Of a stretch of 64,000 nt of DNA, positions 11,971-24,000 are shown piece by piece. A program made the position numbers and the translations under genes. Position 1 is the first letter of the stretch, and each line of letters starts with the position of its first letter. The notes under the pieces were generated by a model. The model ran no database searches and had not been told where the DNA came from. It saw only the letters and a program-made list of their open reading frames with translations. Origin of the DNA: Scolanthus callimorphus (lineage: Eukaryota > Cnidaria > Anthozoa > Actiniaria > Edwardsiidae); contig CM066923.1 of the NCBI GenBank assembly GCA_033964015.1, forward strand, positions 10,219,978-10,283,977, written 5' to 3'.

Positions 11971-12168
11971 TGATGGAATGTTTCGACTTTCCATTACATC
12001 ACACTCCCCTGTCCAGTAAAGGCTGGTTCAAACGAGCGACATACCTAATCGGCTAACGGCGCCGATATCAACCTCATGATGATGGAATGTTTCGACTTTC
12101 CATTACATCACACTCCCCTGTCCAGTAAAGGCTGGTTCACACGAGCGACATACCTAATCGGCTAACGG
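11952..12168. repeat. 109-bp tandem duplication over the EI24 stop codon
   Basis: The unit beginning gccgatatcaacctcatga at 11952 repeats from 12061 with essentially one mismatch (ttcaaacgagc versus ttcacacgagc). The first copy contains the last EI24 codons and the stop. The second lies in the 3' flank. Each copy ends in taatcggctaacgg, the left end of a family I element, so the duplication probably occurred after that element inserted. An assembly artefact joining two haplotypes is possible. Confidence 0.88.
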
Positions 12169-12238
12169 TGTTTACATCTTGTTGCCACCCAATGGACGAT
12201 TCCAGCTATAAGCGCATAAGCGCGCGCGCTCTTCTTTA

Positions 12239-12627
12239 TAAGCCTTAGTTGGAGTTTAATTTCCAACCTCGTACCCAGAGCCCGTCATCTTTTGGCCAGC
12301 GGCAAGATTCAGGGCCCTGGGGGAATCCGATTTGTGAGCATGCGTGGTAGGTCAAAAACGTAACGAACTTTCATACAACAATCAAACCGGAAACCCAGAA
12401 TCTGGGTTTTAAAAAATCGATTCCCCAGAGCCCTGAATCTTTGCCGCTGGCCAAAAGATGACGGGCTCTGGGTACGAGATTGTTTAATTTCGTGTTTAGT
12501 GCGCATGCGTTTTTTGGCCGAATTTCTTGATTTCTTTTGTTTAACAAGAACAAAGAGAAGTTAAACAAAATATTCGGACTAAAATCGCATGCGCACCGAG
12601 CACGAAATTTAAACTCCAACTAGGCTT
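12239..12627. mobile_element. Palindromic element interrupted by family J
   Basis: Outer arms taagccttagttggagttta and taaactccaactaggctta pair, as do the inner gcgcatgcg segments and ttaacaag/ttaaac. The left arm is interrupted at about 12263 by a family J copy that is flanked by repeated gtttaattt. Confidence 0.65.
12263..12481. mobile_element. Family J palindromic MITE with ~8-9 bp target duplication
   Basis: Arms beginning ccaacctcgtacccagagcc and ending ggctctgggtacgagattg are reverse complements for about 65 bp (containing tcttttggccagcgg / ccgctggccaaaaga). The direct repeat gtttaattt on both sides is the expected target-site duplication. An 8-bp duplication is typical of hAT elements, but no transposase is present to confirm this. 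Another copy lies at 46811-46969. Confidence 0.78.
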
Positions 12628-12639
12628 AAATTTCGTCAC

Positions 12640-12825
12640 CTCGCGGGGGAGGCTCTGGTGCGACAGCCATTGACGCATGCGCGATATTTGATACAGAGCC
12701 ATTGAAACAGCTTTCTGCGCATGTCCAAACGTTCAGAATCTGCCAATCAACGAAGGCCCTCAAATGGATGTCCCCAGAGCCTCCCCTGCGATCAGACGAA
12801 CCGGGGAGCTCTGGGTACGAGAAGG
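12640..12825. mobile_element. Truncated family B MITE
   Basis: The right end gggagctctgggtacgagaa and the interior (cattgacgcatgcgcg, cagaatctgccaatcaacg) match the family B element at 2096-2319, but the extreme left terminus is missing. It lies inside the split family I element. Confidence 0.6.
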
Positions 12826-13570
12826 GAAATGCAGTGCGCGCTTTTTAACAGTTCGTTCGTCAAATGTCCCACATCTACCGACATGCAGCGCGCGCGCGTG
12901 CGTTATAGTTGGAATCGTCCATTCAGTAATTTTTCTCACTCGATCGAGTGCAGGAATGTATGTGCAGAACTAACAAAAGTATCCACCCAAAGGAATCATC
13001 ACCTGATATGAATTAGGTGGCAACAAGATGTTGACACCGTTAGCCGATTCCGTAAATTGTCAAAAATGCGGGAAATGCTCAGGATTTTTAACGCAGCACG
13101 TTAACATTGCTACACTATTGTGTTGTTATTTAAATAAATTTTCGCTTACGAGTGGGGAATTTTATTCGCGTGTGAAGCAGGGCTGAATTAAGATTCCAAC
13201 GTATACCAAAAGAGGGGCTGCAAGCAGTCTAGTATCCCAAAAATATGGACTTCCAGGATGGTTAAGTAATTTCCAGGGTGGTCATGAGAAAACTGGATTT
13301 CCAGGGTGGGTAGGGACAACCTAAAACTTCCAGGGTGGGTAGGTGAACCTTGGGTCCACAACAGGGGGGTGCATTACTTTGCGATTGCCCAATATCAACA
13401 GGACAAGTTTGGACGATTTGTACGGCAGCAAAGGGAATGGACAAAAATATTGCTTTTTCTGCTATGTATGTTTTTCGGGGATGAAGCCGTTTTAAAAGAA
13501 TTCACAGGTTCATTGCTAGAAACTGGGGCCCTTCTCAGTCCTCCTCTGGGACCACGAGTTTATGCTAGAT

Positions 13571-13953
13571 AAGAGCAAAATGGTCCAATTGAAAGGCGAG
13601 ATAAGGAAAAATGGTCCATTTGAAAGGCGAGATAAGGGGAAAATGGTCCAATTGAAAGCGAGATAAGGGGAAAATTATCCAATTGAAAGGCGAGATAAGA
13701 AGAAAATGGTCCAATTGAAAGGCGAGATAAGGGGAGAATGGTCCAATTGAAAGGCGAGATAAGGCGAGATAAGGGGGAAATTATCCAATTGAAAGGCGAG
13801 ATAAGAAGAAAATGGTCCAATTGAAAGGCGAGATAAGGGGAAAATGGTCCATTGAAAGGCGAGATAAGGGGAAAATGGTCCAATTGAAAGGCGAGATAAG
13901 GCGAGATAAGGGGGAAATGATCCAATTGAAAGGCGAGATAAGGTCCCAGAGTC
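13571..13953. repeat. Minisatellite, ~32-34 bp unit, about 11 copies
   Basis: Units of the form aaaatggtccaattgaaagg followed by cgagataaggg repeat with small length changes and an occasional doubled gataaggc block. All three minus-strand frames stay open across it, giving repetitive peptides rich in FQLDHF/PLISP, which I take as a by-product of the repeat rather than a gene. Confidence 0.9.
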
Positions 13954-14353
13954 GCCCTCTTCCTTTCCAAACAAACACAAATAAACAAACAAACAAAGAG
14001 GCCACCTTCGTTTCTCAGTTGATACTTTATTTTTCTCTGATCATAGTGTGTAAACTACAAAATATTTAATGAAAATGATACTATAATTGCAATTAGAATC
14101 TACACGATTGTGCATCTATTATTTTAATAACGATATCGCTTTATATTCTGTAATATAATATAAAGATTTGAAATAAAATAATCTATATTCTTTAATAAAT
14201 CTGAATTGAAATTTGTGCATCTTGTGTGTGTCTATTGTTGTCGTTGTTGCGACTTGTCTGGTGTAGTTTCAGACGTTCATTTGGGATCGATTGAAGTGCA
14301 ATACGAGAACAAGGAGGTCACTTTATACCCTGGAAAACCTAATTTATGGACCA

Positions 14354-14530
14354 AATCGGCTAACGGTATTTACATCTCGTTGCCACCTAATTCATGTGAT
14401 GATTCCTCAGGGTGGTTACAATTGTCAAATGTTTCGCACTTGCAGAACTAACACAAGCTAGTATACACCCAAAGGAATCATCACATCATTTGAATTGGGT
14501 AGCAACAAGATGTAAACACCGTTAGCCGAG
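14354..14530. mobile_element. Compact family I palindromic MITE
   Basis: The left arm aatcggctaacggtatttac and the right arm gtaaacaccgttagccga pair, continuing through gttgccacctaa / tgggtagcaac and gtgatgattcctcaggg / cccaaaggaatcatcac. A fragment of the family lies at 41111-41172. Confidence 0.8.
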
Positions 14531-15021
14531 TTCGTCTATTGCCATCATATATGATGTGTTCGTTCTTTTTATCTATTTATGGGGAGGAGGTTAGGGAAAA
14601 GACTTTCGTAAACTCTCGTAAACCCTAGACTTCCCAAGGAGGTCGATTTGTAGCAAGTCTATTATTAGAAGTCAACCCTTCTATGTAGTCAACCAAACCT
14701 ATAGTGTTCTACCTCTATTTTTATGCACCTGTACCTGTGAGATTCTGGTTGAGATAATCTCTTGAAATTATTAGATACAAAACGTATACAATTGATATCG
14801 GCTTAACATTCTACGTCCCAAGATGAGAGATCTGACTAGCACAAAACGTTTGCGCATGCGTACTGGCATAAACATTGCTGTTCCTCATACAAAATGTGAC
14901 GTCACGAGACCCTCTCTTTTCTCCCTAAATGTTCCAAAGCACGTGCGGTTAAATTTTGTACGCATTAACGAGGTCTGTGCAGCTATCGTTCCCATGGTTA
15001 CATCTCTGGTGACCTCATTTC

Positions 15022-18000
15022 CTATGCCAAAGTTTTAGTCACCAGTCTCAGGGAAGCCTTGGCCGAGCTGCCGGAAGTGACGTCAATAGCACTGACCTTG
15101 ATTTCCGTTCCTCCAAAATACACGTCCAGCTCTATCTTCCTGGCCAGTCCTTTACTTGTGTCAGGGCTGACGACTTCGAACTGAACATTTTCTGGGCTAA
15201 CTCCCGAGTCGGTCGTGAACTCCACTGCTTTATTATTAGTGCCGAAAAACCTCAATCTTGCTAGAGTCTGCTGCGGGTGCACGGGAGAGAAAAAGAAAGA
15301 CCGCTTCTCGCCAACTTTAACCTCCTCGTCTTCTCGAACTAGAACATCAAACACGTCCTCGCAGAAGTCGACTCCGTCAATCTGGGTGCGCTTCTCCTCG
15401 GGGTGTTTGTCGAACGCGAATTTCTCGTTAATGTCTATGCCGTATGTTTTCGCCATGATGCGCGCGGACAGAAGATTCGGGTTTTGCGCAAACATGATCG
15501 CGCCTTTTATAATAGCCAACTCGCCTTCTCTTGGAGTTAAAATACACTTATCCGGAAACGCCTCTGCGATCTTCCGCCTCAAGTGTATAGACTGCGAGAA
15601 CCCTCCTACGAGGAACAATGTCTCTACTTGCGCCAACTTCTCCTTGTTCAGTAGGTCGCGTATCATGTCTACAGTTTTCTCAGCAACAGGCTCGTAGAAC
15701 TGCTTAATGACGTCTAGACTCACGTACATGTACCCGTCACTCAAGCTCACTTCATCCTCTTTGTAATACAGCCGCATACCTTCATTAATATTCTCATCAT
15801 TCCCTATAACCTGGTTATACGCGTTAACAAAATTATAGGGCAGCACGATGCTAATCTCTTCGTTGTCGATGCCGTGCTCGGCGCGCTTCTGGATTTCAAA
15901 GTCATTCATGATTTTCTGCCAGTCGTTCGGATAATCGCGCATGAATTGATGGATGAAGTCTTCGCCTAGGATTTTCTTGAGCATTGCTTTGAATTCTTGG
16001 TCGACGCAAATTCCTCCCAGCTGTCCCCCGGTGGGGCGGTGAATCTCTTTGACTGTCCCGTCTTTCTGTATCTGATGTGCGGTGATGTCGAGGGTTCCAC
16101 CTGGTGAAGAATTGAATTCATAGACATATAAACTGTTCGCACATAACAAAAGCAGTCTCTTGCGCGGTGATTTGTCCAGTCGATTTCTCTATGAAAATTG
16201 TTTTGGAGCCGCAGGGACTGGGAATAAGTTCTAGACACGGCGCGCAATGAATTGTGGGACAATCCCATACCTCTCCTTGCGCGCCTTGTAAAAACTATCC
16301 CACAAACCATTGCGTATCCTAGAAACACCGGAAAGCGTCTGGGTACGCCATTGGCAATTAGGCGATTTGATCCGCCAGCTACAGCCAGTCTTCTTACCTC
16401 CATTGTCGACCACCATGTACGCCCCCGATGTTCGCCGCAGTTTGTCATTGACGAGCTCCTCTCCGCTCTCGCCTATAAAGTCCTTCATCTGCAAACGACG
16501 GCAGTAGAACGAGGCGGCCTCGGGCTCGAGAGCTATCAACAGTTGCTCGGGTCGTCACGGGACGCAAGGCCGGCCTGGAAAAATGGACAAAAGAAAGCAC
16601 GAGACTAAGCGCGCACTCAACAGTTTATGTACCTTAATCTGATAAGTAAATACAACTCACTCCGAAAATATCGGGAGTTGTTAACGGGTAGGTTTAAAAA
16701 TTCTCACCGCATAACAGAGGTATAAAAAAATCTTGCACTGACAATCTTGCACCCTCAAAAGTTAAATGGTCTGCCCCTAAGGTCTCTGTAAAACCGTGAG
16801 GGGTGTCTTCTGGAAAAAAATTCGCGTCTTTCACTGTGCTGTGACATTACAATTGAACAAAATGGAATTATTTGCAAAAGCTAATCACAAACGCATACAA
16901 AATTTGTAGTTCATGGTCAATACACCCTTTACAACACCCTTGTTTATTGTCAAGAAGCTGATAGAAAAAATATACGTTATTTGTGAATTGTGGTTTCTGG
17001 TTTTGATACAATTTTGTATGTGGTTTTGCTGTCTATGGAAAGTTTACGAATTCTATAGGCCAACATCAAACAAAAGAAATGCAAGCCATGTGATCATTTT
17101 GATCAAGTCATGTGGTTGTTCAATATGCGCGTTCAACAAATGATGAATGATGTTGAATCATGCAACAAATGTTGACTTGGTTTAGCCCTAGCCTAAAGGC
17201 CATGTTTCACGAGGCAATTTTTCTTGCAACTTTGTTGTGTTGCGAGTTGCGGCGAAATGCGCGCGTGTAACATCCCCCTCTGCAATGCAATATTTGGTTG
17301 CGTTGCGAGTTGCAGAAAACGTAGAACTGAGCTCTATTTTTCGTAGCGTTGCGAGTTGCTACGTGTAACATGTCTTGGCAATTTGATAAAAGAAAGAGAG
17401 ACTAACGGAGTTATTATTGCCAACGTTTCGGACTCTTTATTCAGTCCTTCTTCAAGGCGGTTACTGAAATCGAACTTATCTTCGGAGAGACCAGCATCCT
17501 TAAGGATCCGGGAGCGTCGCTGTTTTGTTTTTTCTCATCTTTATATACAATGTCTTGGCAATTTATCACGCAATGGGTTCCCTGAATGAACCAATCAGCG
17601 CATTTGATTTTTGATCATCTGTAATTTATAGTTTTCCATGCAGGCGCGTTGCAAAGATATTGCGAGCGTGTAACATCCAACAGCACCTTGCAATTATTTT
17701 CAATTCGTCATCGTTGCGTTGCGAGTTGCAAGAAAAATTGCTTCGTGTGACATGGCCTTTAAGGCCATGTTACACGGGGCAATTTTTCTTGCAACTTTCA
17801 ACGCAATATTTGTTGCGTTGCGAGTTGCAGCGAAAAGCGCGCGTGTAACATCCCCCTGCAATGCAAGATTTTGTTGCGTTGCGAGTTGCCGAAAATGTAG
17901 AAGCGAGCTCTACTTTCCGCAATGCTGCGAGGCAAGTTGCTACGTTGCTACGTGTAACATGTTTTGGCAATTTATCCCGCAATGGCTTCCTGAATGAGCC

Positions 18001-21000
18001 ATCCGCGCGTTTGATTTTGATAGTGCCGCTGTAATTGATAATTTTCCATGCGGGCGCATTGCAAGTTGCAAAAAATATTGTGAGCGTGTAACATCCCGCG
18101 GCAACTCGCAATGATTTTAATTGGTTATCGTTGCGTTGCGAGTTGCAAGAAAAATTGCCTTGATCAGCCATTATTTCATCAGCCTAGCAACATACCGAGT
18201 CCCAATCCATATTCATCTGCTAATTCAGGGCACGCAGTGCTAGATTTTCTGTTATTTTTTGGTAAACGAAGAATACATCTTTGTTGTAGATCGTTATTTC
18301 AAGATTTCTACACGCAATGCGCGGTCTAAAAGCCGGTTTACATTTGCGATTTTTGTTGCATTTGTCGCGGCTTCGCGGCGATTTTTCTAGCGCGAGTTCT
18401 GTGCTCTCTCTTCTTCAAATCGCATCAAGTCGCGAAGAGTTTCGAGCATGTTTGAAATCTCCGCGAAATCACGCGACAAAAATTGCGGCAGATCGCGCCT
18501 AGTTTATATTAGTGATTTTGAATTGACGCGTACGTGCGAGGAACATCGCCGTGACTCGCGCGACAAAAATTGCAGCAACAAATTTGCAAGTGCAAACGGG
18601 CCTTAATATCAAACGAAATCAATAATAGTATGGCTGACTAAGGCTCTTTACATGTAAAAATAATACTTACCATGTGAGCAGCTTCGCGCATGAACTCCTT
18701 TGCCGTGGGTTCCCAGATCGCCGGTACCGTCAACACCCATTGTATGTTGGACGCTTGGTATTTGGGTTTGTCCGATGTCCGGATCATGGCCGAGTTGATC
18801 GTATCCATGGCCATTTTCTTGAGATATGCGAGAGAGACAGCAAACAAGTCCAGTGCGCAAACCACTCGCCCATTAGTGGCAGCAATGCGTGTTTCTTTGT
18901 CCAAAGACTGTGGAAACAAAGCGTTCACAGCTTAAATCATTGCCATCGCGACTGCGTTTTTTGCGCTTTGCAGTTCCGCCAGTCAAATATTATGAGCCAA
19001 TCGGATTCTTGCTCTCTTTCGCCTAGTGCAGTCGCCTGGCTTTCCGACGCGACGTTGTCTGGTTCTCGTTGAGAGGGAAGCCAGGCGAGTGCACAGCGCG
19101 AAACAGGGCACAAATCTGATTGGCTCATAAGGTTTGATTGACAGAACAGCAAAGCCCAAAATCGATGTTTCAAAAGCGCGGGTCGCGATGCAATGATTTT
19201 AGCTGTAATATCTTTCAAAGAGTAGACTACAACGAATACCAGAAGTACAAGAAATTTACTGAGAAATCCGCTTTGCTAACTGCAATGGCTAGCAGTACCA
19301 CATCACCTAATACAATGCATTACGGATTTCAGACGAGTGTCAAAAGCTAAATGCAAAAACAAAACCACTAGCCAATCAGGAGTGGAAGCCATTCAACAAC
19401 AAACAAATCAGGAGGCGAAGTAAGTCAGACTTGCGTTTTGTCATGACGTGAGCAATGGCTGAAAGACAAAAGACTTTGCTCTCAACCAATAGAAACGCTG
19501 ACTAAACGCAAGTGTGGCAACTATAGCGATATTCACTGTTTATCAACATTGCCATTCTAATGCAAATGTGCCAACCGTAGATTGAATAGCGCCCTTTGTT
19601 CTGTGAGCCAATCGATCTCTGGTTGGCACATTAATAACAATGGATAACATCAGCGTGAACGCTATAACATTGGGAAAATTGTGAGTGCGGTTGTAGGTTT
19701 TGTTATGATCGTGAAAAACAAAACAAGCAAGTTTCTCGTTATCAAGTTTCTTGTCGTGAGTCACTGATCAATTATACTAAAACAGTTATTCGCCGATAAT
19801 CACGTCGCCATACCTAGAATAGCTTTAATTCCTCATGAATGGCCACTCCACACGTTCCTGTTTCCTTTACCTTTTCCTCTCCATATTTGGAAAATATATC
19901 ATAACCGTTACTCAACCAAAACTCCTGCGGATATTGTGTCAGCAATTTCCGATTAAAGTGCTTTTCATCGAGTCGTAAAATTCACAATGACCTATTGAAG
20001 TTGGGTTCTTTTTTAAGTGTTCCTTTTCCGTGTGTTCCAGACTATTGAAACTGCGTTCTTTTGTCTTGTGTGTGTTTCCAAGTATTTAAGTTGCGCTCAA
20101 TCTTTCGTCTGTTCAAAGAGTATTTCTGAGTAATGAAGCACCCTCGCGGGCCAGAGTCATCCCCTCACCTCCCCCTAGCATATGGATGGTACTAAAGCTA
20201 CGTTCTCATTTGCGTGTTTGTGTAGCCTGCATAGAAAACGTTACCGTGGAGTTTTAATCCCGGTTTCCATATGACGCAGCTGTCGTGGACAAACGTGTTC
20301 GGCAACAGCTATTGTGAACAAAGTTGTACTGCGACAGCTACGACTTCTGCAACACGCTGCTACTCTTGCGACCGCTGCAATGCAGGAATCGCTCGTGTTC
20401 TATCTCTGCGACAGCTACAACTAGAGTTTCGTGACTGCTACGACACCCGGTTTCCATATATTGCAGCTGTTGCAGAACAACTTTGTTCACAATAGGAAGA
20501 ACAAGCTTGTCCATGACAGTTGTAACACGGAAACCAGCCTTTAGGGCACATAAAACTTGACGTGCGAGATTTTGCCCGCGCGCGTCGCCTGAGCTTCTCG
20601 GCCTGAAAAATTCCACGAGCAACACTTGCTACATGTGCTATTGCTGTTACTATTGAAAATGGTTTTGTGCATTTTCCCTGACTATTGCGTCTTGACAAGC
20701 ACATTGTGTTCATCTAACGAACACAATATCACACACGTATTAACGAACACAATATCACACACGCTTCAGCTCTTATGCACTCATAACCGGCCCACGATTT
20801 AGTTGTTAATCACGAGAGTGCAATTTACCTTAACCGCAGACGCACGTAGGATGTTTTGTACAATGCGCAAATGTTACATTACAAAACCGCTGTTGCGCGA
20901 AGGTCAGGATCGCAGGATGGATTGGCACACAAAAAACACAACCAAACTTAAGTTCCGTCAAGAAAACTATGATGATGGTTATGATGGTATGATGATGGCT

Positions 21001-24000
21001 ATGATGTATGATGATGGTAAATGGTGAAGTGATAATGATGATGGTGATACAAAAGATGAGGATGTAATGGAAGTGCACTTAGAATTAAGCCTCAGGCAAC
21101 CGCCATTTTGTCAGCCTAGCAACATGCCGAGTTGGTATGGAGGCTGTTTTAGGGATTGGGTGTAATATCATCGAGTGAATTCGGTACATTGGCCTACTCC
21201 GGGTCCTAAGATCGCCCAAGAAGGCCCGTTTACATACACTTGCAAGTTTTGCTGGACTTTTTGTCGTGGCGATTTTTCTCGCACGTACGCGTCGACAAAA
21301 TCACTGATGTAAACCAAGTGCAACTCGACGCGACCGACCGCACTTCTTGTCGCGTGATGTCGCGGAGATTTCAAACATGTTCGAAACTCATTGCAACTTG
21401 ATGCGATTTGAAGAAAAGAGAGCACAGAAATCGCACACGATTTGCATGAAACTCTTTGCAACTTGACGCGATTTGAAGAAAAGAGAGCACAGAAATCGCA
21501 CCGGATTTGCATCTCGTTTACACTAGAGAGTTGGAATTGCAACTCCGCGCGAGAAACATCGCCACGACAAATGCAACAAAAATCGCAAGTGTAAACCGGC
21601 CTTAAGATCGCCCAAGATTACGGCGATCTTAGGAGCCGTGGAGTAGGCCTAGGTTCATCAAGGACAAAACTTTGTTTGGAGATGTTCATTTCGAGATATT
21701 TTAGCTCGTAATGTGTCTTCTAATATCAGGGGGACGGGAGATGGGTGTTGTCGAAAACAAATTATTGCATAGCAAAATAGTGGCCTAATCCATAATATTT
21801 TGTGAAAACCTAATAATCCACATTGTTTCTTACATTGCTTATGAGAGGCATAGAATAATTCTTGCACCGACCCATCCTCCCTCAAAAGTCAAATTGTCCA
21901 CCCTTTGTCAGGAGATTATTCCATACATTTCCTGTATTTGTCGCATGTTTTCATTATCCAAATTTGTTTCGCATTCTCATTGGCTTAGACAGACCTACCT
22001 AATACTGGTACTCATGCGAAGCAATTTCTTTGTTTGATTATATAAATAGAGCGGATTTCAGATAAGTGTCGAAAACTAAACGCATAGTAAATATACTTAG
22101 CCAATTAGCGGAGTTGAACCCGTTTAACAATCAACCAATCAGGGACGAAGTGTCGAAGAAGTCGTGACCCAAGAAAACAATAGTCATTGTGTGTTTGTTT
22201 TTTTCTTCGCATTCTGATTGGCTGACTAAACAAAGACCGAAGGCCTCGACCAATAGGAAAGTCTGATTTACTTTCGACAGTCAACTGAACAATGGCGATG
22301 ATTTGAGGGCGCGCAAAGATTAGCAGGGCGCGCAGGAAGTTATGGGATACTTTTAACAGGGCGCGCAGTTCCCAGTCCCGACGCCTCCAAAATAATTTTC
22401 ATAGAGAAATCACCGCAAGAGCCGCAAAAAAATAACGTATGGGTACGAAAATGCAATTTTCAGATGATTCGTGGCTGTAACGCACACAAAAATGTTTTTT
22501 GTACCCTTGATAACCAGACTCTCCAGCCTAAGCGTGTCAGTAAGCGAGAGGAGCTTGGAGACTCTGGCACCCAGGGTGTTCGTTTTGAGACCTTGCTGTG
22601 AAATGTTATTAGAAATATCAGCCATCTGCATCTACATGTACTAATAAGTATCACATTAAAGGCCTTCAGGGGGTAAATTAGCTTTCTCTGCAGGGACTCC
22701 AATACCTCTTACTTTAGGGGCGGGTGGGGGTATTAAGTTTTGAAATTTCTTCCGAACAAACCTGACACAGATTTATGAAAGGCAAAAAACGCCACTTTGA
22801 CCACTTACAAGCGATTTCTTCTTGCACAGACCAAAATACCCATCCCCTCCCCCCTCAATGGTCGGCCCCTTACTAGGGTTTTCTGTGGTCTCGAGCATAT
22901 TGGACACGAGGGGCGGAGGGGCGGAAAAGCAAAGAGAAGGGAGCGAGCTGAAACTCGGAGGGACTGGGGTGGGGGTTAAAACGATGTATACACGTCGCAT
23001 CTCAAAGGGGCTACAATCTAACGGTCTACATTCAAGCCCCGGTGTCATGGTAACGCACGGCTGACGGCTTGTTATTGTAGCTGTAACTGCTGCATGGCAC
23101 CCCTCAATTTGGCCCTGCGTGACGCTCGTCTAGTTAATCGTCGAAGCATTTTTAATCACCACTTCCATTCTTTTAAACAAAAACAGGCTTTATCTTAATT
23201 GTTTTAATGACTAGTGTCAAAAGAAAACAACAGCCATTTCAATCTTGATTTGTTTAGTACTAAAATGCCTCCAAGCAGAAAATCTAGAAGTTTAATAATC
23301 TGAACATGTGGGAATCGGTTTAATCTCGGTTTGAATCTTTATTGTATTTTATTTGAATAATTCAGTATTTTGTCTTATGACTGTCTAGAGATTCTGCGTT
23401 TGAAAATAAGTGCGACTGTAACTTAGCGTTTGGCACAGCTTGAGTTTTAATCAGAAAAATATACCAGACTACTGCGATTTTCATAATTGTGCGAACTCAC
23501 ACCGGACATTTCCAAACGCCAAACTCCGTTTTGGCTTCCGTCAATCAAACCTTTTAAGTTAAGTCCCGCATGTTTTCTGAGTTCGGTTTGTATTTACAGT
23601 GAAAGAATGTTTTGGAGCCTAGCTATAGCCCCTATGAGATTACAAGATCTATCAAGCCTCCGTGAACAGTGAATTCACCCAGTTTGTTTGATTGACGGAA
23701 GCCAAACCGTGGTTTGTTGGTCGGTCTAGAGTTCGCAGAATTATGACAATCGTAGTAACAGTAGAAACATCTAGATGAACGCAAGCGCACGACCTTTCTG
23801 TAAATACCATTAGATAACGGAAGTTTCAGAGTGGAAAGTGACACTAGAGGTGAATAAGGCAAAATTAATTTGCTTTGCAATAATCAAAGTTTCATTTATA
23901 TTCAATTGAATGAAGGGCTAGGCACTGTCTATGACTGCTAAACTTGCCAAAGAGAATTGACGGCTTTTGTCTTGACTCGTTGGGTGCTGTCTCGATAACA

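Larger units (their letters stand above)
12157..13052. mobile_element. Family I MITE invaded by two or more other elements
   Basis: The left end aatcggctaacggtgtttac near 12155 and the right end aacaccgttagccgatt-like sequence near 13050 are inverted repeats. A compact uninterrupted relative at 14354-14530 shows the natural size is about 180 bp. The extra DNA here consists of a palindrome at 12239-12627, a family J element inside it at 12263-12481, and a family B piece at 12640-12825. Confidence 0.65.

Noticed and set aside
13560..14069. Repetitive protein frames at 13.56-14.07 kb
   Set aside because: The minisatellite unit keeps several frames open at once on both strands. There are no start, splice or family signals.
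15215..15697. 160-codon plus frame opposite the HSPA12 last exon
   Set aside because: It is the antisense shadow of a strongly supported Hsp70-type coding exon.
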